Assembly: GCF_012849055.1 (NCBI RefSeq)
Contig: NZ_CP051677.1
Span: 434,001 to 498,000 of the forward strand
Source: Spirosoma rhododendri
GTDB taxonomy: Bacteria; Bacteroidota; Bacteroidia; Cytophagales; Spirosomataceae
Direction of reading: 5' to 3'
DNA length: 64,000 nt
The position numbers were made by a program, and so were the translations under genes. Below the pieces are notes generated by a model. The model was not told where the DNA came from. It was given only the letters and a program-made list of their open reading frames with translations, and made no database searches. Each line of letters starts with the position of its first letter. Position 1 is the first letter of the stretch. Below are positions 27,322 through 35,870 of this stretch, one piece after another.

Positions 27322-27711
27322 TTACTTTGGCTGAATCATATCCCATAGGTTGCCGTACAGATCCGCGAAAACACCCACCGTGCCGTATGGTTCCTCGACT
27401 GGCCCACGCGTGAACACGATACCAGCCGTACGCATAGCCTCGTAATCGCGCTGGAAATCGTCGGTGTACAGGAACAGGAAAACACGCCCACCCGTCTGAT
27501 TACCTACCCGGCTACGCTGCTCGTCGGAATCGGCGCGGGCCAGTAGCAGGCTGAACCCGGTACTGTTGCGGGGAGCCACGCGAACCCACCGTTTGGTGTC
27601 GCTCAGTCGGGTGTCTTCCAGTAGGTCGAACGACAGTTTTTGCGTGTAAAAAGCAATGGCTTCGTCGTAATCGTCGACGAGCAGGGCGATCTGTCCGATG
27701 TGTTGATTCAT
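27322..27711 (-). CDS. VOC-superfamily protein (glyoxalase/bleomycin-resistance type)
   Basis: The protein has 129 aa from ATG 27711 (MNQHIGQIALLVDDYDEAIA); the frame continues upstream from another start but the domain begins here. The paired beta-alpha-beta-beta-beta modules are typical: AFYTQKLSFDLLEDTRLSDT, VFLFLYTDDFQRDYEAMRTA, and GVFADLYGNLWDMIQPK with the terminal metal-site pattern. Its His, Glu and Asp positions fit a metal-binding VOC fold, but the substrate is unknown. It is divergent from the lipoprotein gene (106-bp gap). Confidence 0.88.
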   Translation of the reverse strand: MNQHIGQIALLVDDYDEAIAFYTQKLSFDLLEDTRLSDTKRWVRVAPRNSTGFSLLLARADSDEQRSRVGNQTGGRVFLFLYTDDFQRDYEAMRTAGIVFTRGPVEEPYGTVGVFADLYGNLWDMIQPK

Positions 27712-27817
27712 ACTCTTGACGACGTACGGGCCGGGCATACAGTTCCTCCCGGACGGGCTTTACAACATTTGCGCGAGTCAGCGGGTTAGGAAAACGATTC
27801 TCACTCAACGAAATTCG

Positions 27818-28924
27818 ATGAAACAGTTCCTTATTCCGGCCTTACTCGGCCTGAGCCTACTGACCGGCTGTCAGAAAAAAGAAACGGGCGATACTGCCAG
27901 TTCGGGTAGCAGCGAAGGCGATACCACTGCGCAAAGCGTATCGACGGTGGGTGACCCAAAACTGCTGTACACCCTGCCAAATAAGTACAACACGCCCGAC
28001 GGCATGGCAATCGGGCCCGACAGCTCGATCTACCTATCGGTGCCGAACCTGGCCAACAATACCTACCCCGGCGTTATCGTGAAGTTTGCCGCCGACTCCG
28101 TGCAGTTTTTTACGAGCCTGCCGCAACAGCCCGATACGAAACACGCGGCACCGATGGACCTTGCCTTCGGCCCGGACGGCAACCTATACTACGCTGAAAA
28201 TCAGCACGAAAACAGCAAAGACTACAAGTCGCGGCTAATGCGGATTACGATGCAGAACGGCAAGCCGGGCAAGATCGATCCGGTGGTAGTCAATCTGGCG
28301 CTGGGCAACGCGGTGGTCTGGAAAGGCAACACGATTTACGTCACCGACAGTCAGTGGGATATGCCTGACAACGACAAGGGCAGTGCCGTATTCCACTTTA
28401 AACTGGACGAGCTAAACAAAGGCGTCGTTACGCTGAAACCCAAAACGATGGACCCCCATATTCTGGCTACGTTCACCACAACGGTCAATGAAACGGGCGT
28501 CGACAATGGGGCCGACGGACTGGATTACGACAGCAAAGGGGCCTTTTACACCGGCTCGTTCGGCGACGGCACGCTCTACAAACTAACACTCAAACCCGAC
28601 GGTACGCTGGCGTCGAAAGAAACAGTAAAAGTCAGCACACCCATCAGCTGCGTCGACGGGCTGATTGTTGACCGGCGGACGGATAAGCTGTACGTCTGCA
28701 ACTCGCGCACCAACGCCATCGTCGTGGTCGAGCCCGATGGAAAAGTCAGTACGCTGGTGCAGAACCCGGACACGGATGGTAAGGATGGCCGGGTCGACCA
28801 GCCGGCCGAAGTGCTGCTGAAAGGAAACCGGCTTTACATCACGGATTTCGACAAACCCGAAAAGCACTTCGTCAACAAGAAAGCCGATCAGGTACACACG
28901 ATGTCGTACGTCGATCTGAAGTAA
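27818..28924 (+). CDS. Lipoprotein with SMP-30/gluconolactonase-like beta-propeller
   Basis: The protein has 368 aa from ATG 27818 (MKQFLIPALLGLSLLTGCQK); the lipobox LLTGC gives Cys18 as the lipidated residue. An SMP-30/NHL-like propeller follows: TPDGMAIGPDSSIYL, APMDLAFGPDGNLYYAENQH, GADGLDYDSKGAFYTGSFGD, SCVDGLIVDRRTDKLYVCNS. Relatives are lactonases or scaffold propellers; the substrate is unknown. It is probably anchored in the outer or inner membrane facing the periplasm. Confidence 0.88.
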   Translation: MKQFLIPALLGLSLLTGCQKKETGDTASSGSSEGDTTAQSVSTVGDPKLLYTLPNKYNTPDGMAIGPDSSIYLSVPNLANNTYPGVIVKFAADSVQFFTSLPQQPDTKHAAPMDLAFGPDGNLYYAENQHENSKDYKSRLMRITMQNGKPGKIDPVVVNLALGNAVVWKGNTIYVTDSQWDMPDNDKGSAVFHFKLDELNKGVVTLKPKTMDPHILATFTTTVNETGVDNGADGLDYDSKGAFYTGSFGDGTLYKLTLKPDGTLASKETVKVSTPISCVDGLIVDRRTDKLYVCNSRTNAIVVVEPDGKVSTLVQNPDTDGKDGRVDQPAEVLLKGNRLYITDFDKPEKHFVNKKADQVHTMSYVDLK

Positions 28925-28942
28925 TTCGCTGGCAGAACTAAA

Positions 28943-29004
28943 GCAAAAAGCGGAAAAAAGAAAGACACCGGCGAAGGCCAACCTTTCTTCTTTCCGCTTT
29001 TCGC
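28943..29004. terminator. Long bidirectional hairpin terminator
   Basis: GCAAAAAGCGGAAAAAAGAA (from 28943) pairs with TTCTTCTTTCCGCTTTTCGC (to 29004) with few mismatches. It sits between the convergent lipoprotein and Lys/Ala-rich genes. Confidence 0.8.
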
Positions 29005-29022
29005 TTCAGTCCAACCAGACTA

Positions 29023-29523
29023 TCAGGAGCCTTTCTGCCCGCTGACGTATGTTTTGTTGCCGTTCTTATTGATATAGTACTTACCACCACGCGGACCGGT
29101 CATCACGGCTTCACCGTTAGGCCCTTTCTTCGAGCGATCCACCGGGGCTTTGTAGTCGGCGGGGGTCGCTTTCTCCTCCTTCATGCTGCTTTTCGTCGAC
29201 GACATGGCTTTGTCCATCTTGCCCTTGTCGGCCTTCGTCGCGTCTTTGCCAGCCATTGCACCTTCCTTGGCGGCTTTGGTCTCAGCTTTGGCCGCTTTCT
29301 TGGCCGACGCATCGTCCATCTTCATTTCTTTCTTTGCTTTCGCATCCGACGCGGGCATGGCGGCCGTTGCATTGGCGGCATCGCGCTTGGCAGCTTTAGC
29401 GGCACGGGCTTTTGCCATCCGGTCGCTCGGCGACATAGGGCTGGCAGCGGGCGTCTGCGCCAGCGTGTTCAGCGAAATCAGCAGGCCCAGTGCCAGACTC
29501 AGGCGAGACAGTACGGTTTTCAT
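29023..29523 (-). CDS. Exported Lys/Ala-rich protein with C-terminal PBCV-basic-adaptor-like motif
   Basis: The 166-aa protein has a signal peptide MKTVLSRLSLALGLLISLNT-LAQ. Residues about 30-120 are extremely rich in Ala, Lys, Met and Asp (KAKKEMKMDDASAKKAAKAE), likely helical or disordered. The C-terminus, KGPNGEAVMTGPRGGKYYIN followed by KNGNKTYV, resembles the PBCV-specific basic adaptor domain, a short motif found at the ends of exported bacterial proteins. Function is unknown; binding of an anionic partner is a guess from charge. The promoter region is shared divergently with recQ. Confidence 0.78.
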   Translation of the reverse strand: MKTVLSRLSLALGLLISLNTLAQTPAASPMSPSDRMAKARAAKAAKRDAANATAAMPASDAKAKKEMKMDDASAKKAAKAETKAAKEGAMAGKDATKADKGKMDKAMSSTKSSMKEEKATPADYKAPVDRSKKGPNGEAVMTGPRGGKYYINKNGNKTYVSGQKGS

Positions 29524-29661
29524 TCGGTGTACCAGATTGGGTGAGAAATAGAACTATTTACGGGCAATGATGGATAAAATTTCCTAAAAATCAATTAATT
29601 GCCCATTAAACCTACACAGCGAATCGGGGCCAAAAACGGTCGGCATGTCGTGTTTTTTTCG

Positions 29662-29669
29662 TAAATTTG
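29662..29669 (+). promoter_or_regulatory. -7 box TAAATTTG upstream of recQ
   Basis: TAAATTTG is an exact match to TAnnTTTG, 21 bp before the recQ ATG at 29691. No TTTG is seen at the expected -33 distance. Confidence 0.5.
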
Positions 29670-29690
29670 GTACATTCATTCGACTGCTTT

Positions 29691-31856
29691 ATGCTGCTTA
29701 CCGATGCACCGGGGGCCGACGCACAGGGGTCGGCTACCACGACCCTGCAAACGCCCGCCGATTACCTGAAACAATACTACGGCTACGACCGCTTCCGGCC
29801 CATGCAGGAAGACATCGTCCGGTCGATAGTGGGCGGGCGCGACACGGTGGTGCTCATGCCGACGGGCGGGGGCAAATCGGTTTGTTTTCAGATTCCGGCC
29901 CTGATGCTGCCCGGCCTGACGGTGGTTATCTCCCCGCTGATTGCCCTGATGAAAGATCAGGTTGGCGCGCTGCACATGAACGGTATTCCGGCGGCTTATT
30001 ACAACAGCACCCAGACCAGCCGCGAGCAGCACGCCATCGAAGACGACTGCCTGAAGGGTAAGCTCAAACTGCTGTATGTGTCGCCCGAAAAGCTGCTGAC
30101 CGAAGCGTTTTTTGAGTTTCTGAAACACACAAACCTGTCGCTCTTCGCCATCGATGAAGCGCACTGTATCTCGTCGTGGGGTCACGATTTCCGGCCGGAA
30201 TACACGCAGCTGCACGTGCTGAAAGAGCAGTTCCCCACGGTACCAACCATTGCCCTGACCGCGACAGCCGACAAGCTGACCCGCGCCGACATTGCCACCC
30301 GGCTCGGCATGGTCGATCCGGCAGTGTTTATCTCGTCGTTCAACCGGACAAACCTCAGCCTGAAGGTGATGCCGGGGCAGAACCGCATTCAGCAGATCAT
30401 CAGGCTGTTGCAGCAGAAGCCCAACACGTCGGGGATTATTTACTGCCTGAGCCGCAAATCGACCGAATCGCTGGCGGCCAAGTTGCAGGAAAAAGGCTTC
30501 AACGCGGCTTTCTACCACGCCAAAATGGACCCCGCCGACCGTGCCCGCACGCAGGAAGCGTTTCTGCGCGACGACGTTCGGATTATGTGCGCGACGATTG
30601 CCTTCGGTATGGGCATCGACAAGTCGAACGTGCGCTGGGTGATCCATTACAACATGCCCAAAAACATCGAGAGCTTCTACCAGGAGATCGGGCGGGCCGG
30701 ACGCGACGGGGCCGATGCGCAAACGGTATTGTTCTACAGTTTCGCCGACGTGGCGACGTACAAGGATATGCTGGCCGAAAACAACCCGGCTAACCTGGGG
30801 CTGCAACTCGCCAAGCTGGAGCGGATGCAACAGTACGCCGACGCTCACACCTGCCGCCGTCAGATTCTGCTCTCGTATTTCTCGGAAGATCTGCCCGAAC
30901 CCTGCGGCAACTGCGACGTCTGCCGCGACCCGCGCGTAACGTTCGACGGGACGATACTGGCCCAAAAGGCGCTCTCGGCGATGGTGCGGACGGGCGAACG
31001 CGTGCCGATGAACCTGCTGGTCGACATTCTGCGCGGCTCACGGAGTCAGGCCGTCATGCAGGGTGGCTACGATCAGATCAAAACCTACGGCGCGGGCCGC
31101 GACCTCCGCTTCGAGGAGTGGCGCAGCTATATTCATCAGCTTATCAACATCGGCGTAATCGAGGTGGCCTACGATCAGCACTACGCCCTGCGCCGGGGTA
31201 TCCTGGCCGACGCCGTATTGAAGAACGGGCGCAAGATCGAACTCGTCCGGCCCGACGACGCGCCGAAGCCCGCACCGGTCGAGAAACCAAAGACTAAAAC
31301 GGAAGTCAACCGCGACGAGCTGTTCGAGCAACTGCGTACCCTGCGCAAACAACTCGCCGACGAGCAGAACGTGCCGCCCTACGTCATCTTTACCGATACG
31401 ACGCTGGAAGATATGGCCCGGCAAAAACCCACGACGCCCGACGCGCTGCGCAACGTCAGCGGGGTAGGCGAACGCAAGCTGCAACTGTTCGGGCGGCAGT
31501 TTCTGGCAACGATCACCAACTACGTCCGGGGGCGGGTGCAGGCCGGTGAAAAGCCCAAAGGATCGACCCAGTTACAGACGCTCGACCTGTTCAATCAGGG
31601 CATGACGATCGACGAGATTGCGGTCGAACGTACCCTTAAAAGCAGCTCAATTGCGAGTCATCTGGTGCAGCTCGCCCGCGCGGGCTACGACATCGATCTG
31701 GTATCCCTGCTTGACCCGATTGAACGGCGCGAGATTGAAAAAGCCATCCGCGAAGTAGGGCTGGAAGAAGGGCGTTTAAAGCCCGTTTTTGAGTACTTAA
31801 ACGGTCGTTACGACTACGCCAAGCTCACGCTCGTCGTCGGCCTGATGGAGCAGTAG
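29691..31856 (+). CDS. recQ: ATP-dependent DNA helicase RecQ
   Basis: The protein has 721 aa from ATG 29691 (MLLTDAPGADAQGSATTTLQ); the upstream start would add 8 residues. SF2 helicase motifs: MPTGGGKSVCFQIPAL (Walker A), FAIDEAHCISSWGHDF (DEAH), ALTATAD, and motif VI QEIGRAGRDG. The RecQ zinc site reads CRRQILLSYF...CGNCDVC, followed by RQC and HRDC-like regions (about 520-600). The last roughly 90 residues (LDLFNQGMTIDEIAVERTLK) match the HTH_40 extension found in Bacteroidota RecQ. It unwinds DNA 3'-5' in recombination and repair. Confidence 0.97.
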   Translation: MLLTDAPGADAQGSATTTLQTPADYLKQYYGYDRFRPMQEDIVRSIVGGRDTVVLMPTGGGKSVCFQIPALMLPGLTVVISPLIALMKDQVGALHMNGIPAAYYNSTQTSREQHAIEDDCLKGKLKLLYVSPEKLLTEAFFEFLKHTNLSLFAIDEAHCISSWGHDFRPEYTQLHVLKEQFPTVPTIALTATADKLTRADIATRLGMVDPAVFISSFNRTNLSLKVMPGQNRIQQIIRLLQQKPNTSGIIYCLSRKSTESLAAKLQEKGFNAAFYHAKMDPADRARTQEAFLRDDVRIMCATIAFGMGIDKSNVRWVIHYNMPKNIESFYQEIGRAGRDGADAQTVLFYSFADVATYKDMLAENNPANLGLQLAKLERMQQYADAHTCRRQILLSYFSEDLPEPCGNCDVCRDPRVTFDGTILAQKALSAMVRTGERVPMNLLVDILRGSRSQAVMQGGYDQIKTYGAGRDLRFEEWRSYIHQLINIGVIEVAYDQHYALRRGILADAVLKNGRKIELVRPDDAPKPAPVEKPKTKTEVNRDELFEQLRTLRKQLADEQNVPPYVIFTDTTLEDMARQKPTTPDALRNVSGVGERKLQLFGRQFLATITNYVRGRVQAGEKPKGSTQLQTLDLFNQGMTIDEIAVERTLKSSSIASHLVQLARAGYDIDLVSLLDPIERREIEKAIREVGLEEGRLKPVFEYLNGRYDYAKLTLVVGLMEQ

Positions 31857-31950
31857 TCTACCTGATAGCTATAAGACCGTTGGATAATTCGTAGAATGAT
31901 CATTTGGTATATACCAGACAATCAGCTACATTCGTAATACAGAAATTGAC

Positions 31951-31974
31951 AAACCCGTCCGACACGACGGGTTT
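31951..31974 (+). terminator. Terminator downstream of recQ
   Basis: AAACCCGTC (31951-31959) pairs with GACGGGTTT (31966-31974), loop CGACAC, followed by TCTTGTCT. It lies about 95 bp after the recQ stop. Confidence 0.7.
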
Positions 31975-32010
31975 TCTTGTCTGTGACATGTTACACCAAC
32001 TAGTTATAAA

Positions 32011-33087
32011 TTGATTCAGGAACTTAGCTTTTCACTGTTGCTCGCGTCGATGACGTCTGCATTGGCAGGGCCCGTTTTGGGGCCGGATACCAGCCGCATT
32101 CAGTCTGCCGCGAGTGGCCTTGATAACCCCGCTCTGCTGGTTGTCGATTCCTCCAAACGGGTATTCCCGGTTTATTTTTGTGGTGAAGAACTGCCCGTCA
32201 GCGAGCCCCGCATTGCCCGGCGCTGGGTGCAGGTTTTACGGACCTACGGCGCGCAGCAGGAATGCCTGTTTACCCTCCGGCAGCGCGCGTCTAAATTCTT
32301 CCCGATCATTGACCCGATCCTGCGGAAATACAAAATTCCGCGCGACTTCCGCTTCCTGCCGCTGGCCGAAAGCGAACTGGTCAGTAACTCGGTATCGCCG
32401 AAAGGCGCGTCGGGCTACTGGCAGATTATGCCCGGCACCGCCCGCGATCTGGGTCTGAAAGTTGGTGATGGTGTCGATGAGCGGTACAACCTGGAGAAAG
32501 CAACCATCGCCGTCTGCCATCACCTCCACCAGCTATACCGCGAACTGGGTTCGTGGACACTGGTGGCGGCTGCTTACAACGGGGGCATTACCCACGTCCA
32601 GAAAACGATTGCCAAGCAGAAAAACGCCAATTACTACCGGCTGCGTCTGCACCGCGAAACCAGCCACTACCTGTTTCGGGTGCTGGCCTACAAAGAACTG
32701 CTCAGCAACCCGCGTCAGTATGCCGTACTACTGAAAAACTCGACGATGGAGCAGCTCATCAAGCCACTCCCAAGCTGGCACAAACCCCTGGCTACGCCCC
32801 ACAAGATCAAGGACTCGCCTACGATCGAACTGGTTGACGATGACGATATTGACCCGAGCTGGGGCCCCCGGCCAAACAACGCACTGACCAAAGCTCCTTC
32901 TGACACGAGCCAGTGGCTGGCGTCGGCAGCAATGAAGCGACTTGCGGATGGCATTGAGGATCAGAACAGTGAACAGCCTATTCGCAAAGTAATTATGGGC
33001 CTGACGGTATTGCGGTTCCGGCGGCCCCGCTTTCTTAAAAAGAAAGAAGGCGGCATTCGTCCACTTCACTTCTGGGACTGGATATAA
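32011..33087 (+). CDS. Lytic transglycosylase (SLT domain), first of three tandem paralogues
   Basis: The 358-aa protein starts with a TTG codon at 32011 (MIQELSFSLLLASMTSALA, signal-peptide-like); no ATG precedes the hydrophobic segment and a stop lies 9 codons upstream. The conserved PVYFCGEELPV motif precedes the SLT domain: catalytic Glu120 in FLPLAESELV, GASGYWQIMPGTARDLGL, then VAAAYNGG. It should cleave glycan strands of peptidoglycan with anhydro-MurNAc formation. Unlike its two neighbours it lacks the C-terminal beta domain and ends in a basic tail (LRFRRPRFLKKKEGGIRPLH). A strong terminator follows. Confidence 0.9.
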   Translation: MIQELSFSLLLASMTSALAGPVLGPDTSRIQSAASGLDNPALLVVDSSKRVFPVYFCGEELPVSEPRIARRWVQVLRTYGAQQECLFTLRQRASKFFPIIDPILRKYKIPRDFRFLPLAESELVSNSVSPKGASGYWQIMPGTARDLGLKVGDGVDERYNLEKATIAVCHHLHQLYRELGSWTLVAAAYNGGITHVQKTIAKQKNANYYRLRLHRETSHYLFRVLAYKELLSNPRQYAVLLKNSTMEQLIKPLPSWHKPLATPHKIKDSPTIELVDDDDIDPSWGPRPNNALTKAPSDTSQWLASAAMKRLADGIEDQNSEQPIRKVIMGLTVLRFRRPRFLKKKEGGIRPLHFWDWI

Positions 33088-33113
33088 CAGCGGTCCGCCA
33101 ACTTTTTTCTATT

Positions 33114-33149
33114 CAGGCCTGTGGATTTTTTTCCACAGGCCTGTTTTTT
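33114..33149 (+). terminator. Strong Rho-independent terminator after the first lytic transglycosylase
   Basis: CAGGCCTGTGGA (33114-33125) pairs perfectly with TCCACAGGCCTG (33132-33143) around TTTTTT, followed directly by six T. This separates the first paralogue from the second transcriptionally. Confidence 0.92.
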
Positions 33150-33253
33150 GCTACGTACCGGTATTGATGACCGCTCACGAAATACCCACGTTCTCTAGTT
33201 ACTCTGTAGAACGGAGATGGTCACAACCCCATACCGTACTTGTTATTCGCTGA

Positions 33254-34477
33254 ATGCATTCATTCGTTACCCTGTCCTTATCAGCGTTACTGCTGACGGG
33301 CACTGCTTCATCCATACAATTCGTTCATACGGGCCCATCCACAACCGTACAGCTAACCGCCACCAATCGGCTGTTCAGCCCCGATCTGAAAACGTTGCCG
33401 CCCGTTTACTTTTGTGGCGAATCGGTGCCGCTGCACGAAGAGGTCGTTGCCCGGCGGCTGGTAAATGCACTCGTGCGGAACACGAAGCAGGACGAATACC
33501 TGTTTCAGATGCGGCAGCGGGCCTCCCGCTTCTTCCCCATCATCGAACCTATTCTGACTAAGCACAACATACCCGCCGACTTCAAATATTTACCGCTGGT
33601 CGAGAGTGCTTTACAAGGATTTGCGGTGTCGCCACGCGGAGCTACGGGCTACTGGCAGTTTATGCCCGCCACCGCCCGTGAACTTGGCTTGAGCGTACAG
33701 CCCGGCCACGACGACCGGAAAGACCTGCGTAAATCGACCGAAGCCGCCTGCCGCTACCTTAGCTACCTCCACAACCGGCTCGGCTCCTGGACACTGGCGG
33801 CTGCGGCCTATAACAACGGCATTGGCGCGCTGCTGGGCAATATCCGGAAGCAGCAGCAACGCGACTATTATTACCTGCGGCTCAACGCCGAAACAGGCAA
33901 GTACCTGTACCGGATTCTGGCGTTTAAAGAGCTGTTTTCCAACTCACATCTGTACGAGGGCGTCATTCCAGACCGGATACTGGCCAGTCTGCGGCAACCA
34001 GTTGGCGGTGTACTGGCAGCCGACGACAGCGACGTGCTGATGCCGGTTCAGCTAATCAACGAGGCCACCGAAGTAGCGATCAACGACGCGGTCGATACGC
34101 CTGCCGATGGCGAACGCCTGACCGATATTCCGCTGCCCAATGCGGCCGACGTGTTTCGGGACGGTATTCGTACGCGGCTGCATCAGTCGGCCAATCTGGA
34201 GCGCGGCCAAACGTGGGTCTTTAACCTGACACGCGCGGGTATGGTCGACGGTCAACCCGTATCGGAGGGCGACATGCTCTACGCCGTTGTGGAAGATATT
34301 GACCCCAAAACCAGCCGTATCTACCTCCGTGCCGACAAAGTGTATTCGGCCAGCGAGCACCGCACATACGACCTGTCGCTGGCAGCTATCGACGCGGCTA
34401 CCGGGCGGCTGGGCGTCGAAGTACCGGATATCGACCAGGTACGCATCGGCTGGACACTTACGTGGAAGAGCCTGTAG
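33254..34477 (+). CDS. Lytic transglycosylase (SLT domain), second tandem paralogue
   Basis: The 407-aa protein starts with ATG (MHSFVTLSLSALLLTGTASS, signal peptide). PPVYFCGESVPL precedes an SLT domain with catalytic Glu117 (YLPLVESALQG), GATGYWQFMPATARELGL and LAAAAYNNGIGALLG. A C-terminal domain (about 310-407: RGQTWVFNLTRAGMVDG, YDLSLAAIDAATGRLGVEVP, GWTLTWKSL) is shared with the third paralogue but absent from the first. It acts on peptidoglycan in the periplasm. Confidence 0.92.
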   Translation: MHSFVTLSLSALLLTGTASSIQFVHTGPSTTVQLTATNRLFSPDLKTLPPVYFCGESVPLHEEVVARRLVNALVRNTKQDEYLFQMRQRASRFFPIIEPILTKHNIPADFKYLPLVESALQGFAVSPRGATGYWQFMPATARELGLSVQPGHDDRKDLRKSTEAACRYLSYLHNRLGSWTLAAAAYNNGIGALLGNIRKQQQRDYYYLRLNAETGKYLYRILAFKELFSNSHLYEGVIPDRILASLRQPVGGVLAADDSDVLMPVQLINEATEVAINDAVDTPADGERLTDIPLPNAADVFRDGIRTRLHQSANLERGQTWVFNLTRAGMVDGQPVSEGDMLYAVVEDIDPKTSRIYLRADKVYSASEHRTYDLSLAAIDAATGRLGVEVPDIDQVRIGWTLTWKSL

Positions 34478-34531
34478 ATCAACAAACTGTATGGTCGAAC
34501 TAAACCCAAAGCGGAGTCTGTTGTCCATAAG

Positions 34532-35788
34532 TTGAACCATCACCACACACTATTGTCTCACTTAACAGGCCGTTACTGGCTGCTGCCGGTTGTGCTACTG
34601 CTTGTGGCGGGCCCGCTGGCGGCACAAAAAAAACCGGTTCGCCCGGTGCGTAAACCAACTCCGGTTAGCTCGACATTACGCCCCGCTGTAGGGCTGGCCC
34701 GGCTGCATTTCTGCGGAGAAATGGTACCCACGCAGCAAAGCACCGTTTCGGCCAAGCTGGCCGTTGCACTGGCTGGTAGTTCGGGCTATGCCCGGCACGT
34801 AGGTGCCCTGAAAGCCCGGTCGGCCCCGTTCTTTGCCGTCATTGAACCAATCCTGGCGAAGCACAACATTCCCAACGATCTGAAGTATCTGCCGCTGATT
34901 GAAAGTGCGTGGCAGGCCAACGCCGTATCATCGGCCGGAGCGGTAGGTTACTGGCAGTTTATGGATGAAACGGCCAAACTGATGGGCCTTTCCATCGACC
35001 CGGCCAACGACGAACGGACCGACCTCCGCAAGTCGACTGAAGCGGCCTGCCGTTATCTGAAAGACCTGCATCGTCAGCTGGGCTCGTGGACACTGGCGGC
35101 TGCGGCCTACAACGGCGGGCTTGGGATGGTACAGCGCAAAATTTCGCGCACCGGCCACCGCGACTATTATTCGATGGCGATGAACCCCGAAACGGGTTAC
35201 TATCTCTACCGGATTCTGGCAATGAAGGAGCTGTTTACCAACCCGGCCTACGGCGTCGGCTCGGTGGGTATTCTGCTGGCATCGACCGGGCGGGACTACG
35301 AAGCCGAGCGGGAGCAGGCCCGGCGTATGGGCTGGCTTCAGGATCAGGAGCCCGATCTGGTCGGTACACCCATTGAACCGGCCCCCGACCTACCGGCGTC
35401 GGTCCGGAGCGAAGCCGCCAAGATGGATAGTGTCCTGATCGCACTGCTGAAAAGTCATCCCAACACACCCGCTGTGTTTACGGGTGATGTAGCCGCCAAA
35501 CTGGCCCAGGCCGGACAGCCCAAAATTGGGCAGTCGTGGCGCTTTACATTGACCGAACCGCTGCTGGCGGGGGAAGATGAGTTAAAGCCCGGCGATATTC
35601 TCTACGCCATCATCGACGACGTCGATGCGCGCGGCAACCTGTTTTTCCGGGCCACCAAAGCCGTTTCCGCCGAAACAAAAGCGGTCGTTCCGCTTACCCT
35701 GATTGCAATCGATCCGCTTACCGGCCTCGCCGGAGTCCCCCACCCCAAAGCGGTCAAGCCCGGCTGGGTTGTGCAGTGGAAGCTGTAG
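34532..35788 (+). CDS. Lytic transglycosylase (SLT domain), third tandem paralogue
   Basis: The 418-aa protein starts with TTG at 34532 (MNHHHTLLSHLTGRYWLLPV..., then LLLVAGPLAAQ, signal peptide); the nearby ATG at 34491 is in another frame. RLHFCGEMVPT precedes the SLT domain: catalytic Glu124 (YLPLIESAWQA), GAVGYWQFMDETAKLMGL, LAAAAYNGGLGMVQ. The C-terminal domain (QSWRFTLTEPLLAGEDELKP, LTLIAIDPLTGLAGVPHP) matches the second paralogue. It lies 54 bp after that gene and is likely cotranscribed with it. Confidence 0.9.
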   Translation: MNHHHTLLSHLTGRYWLLPVVLLLVAGPLAAQKKPVRPVRKPTPVSSTLRPAVGLARLHFCGEMVPTQQSTVSAKLAVALAGSSGYARHVGALKARSAPFFAVIEPILAKHNIPNDLKYLPLIESAWQANAVSSAGAVGYWQFMDETAKLMGLSIDPANDERTDLRKSTEAACRYLKDLHRQLGSWTLAAAAYNGGLGMVQRKISRTGHRDYYSMAMNPETGYYLYRILAMKELFTNPAYGVGSVGILLASTGRDYEAEREQARRMGWLQDQEPDLVGTPIEPAPDLPASVRSEAAKMDSVLIALLKSHPNTPAVFTGDVAAKLAQAGQPKIGQSWRFTLTEPLLAGEDELKPGDILYAIIDDVDARGNLFFRATKAVSAETKAVVPLTLIAIDPLTGLAGVPHPKAVKPGWVVQWKL

Positions 35789-35793
35789 GTTGG

Positions 35794-35870
35794 GTTTAAG
35801 GTTTGTAGTTTAATGTTTAAGGTTGGCTATCGTTCGAACAACCTTGAACATTAAACTACAAACCTTAAAC
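35794..35870. repeat. Near-perfect 32-bp inverted repeat, TTTAAGGTT family (copy 3)
   Basis: Arms 35794-35825 and 35839-35870 match at 31 of 32 positions (GTTTAAGGTTTGTAGTTTAA...). The 13-nt loop contains CGTTCGAA. It fills the gap between the convergent third transglycosylase and photolyase, touching the photolyase stop codon, so it probably also terminates transcription. Confidence 0.9.

Noticed and set aside
29676..30965. A 429-aa minus-strand open frame
   Set aside because: It is antisense to recQ and contains no recognisable motif.
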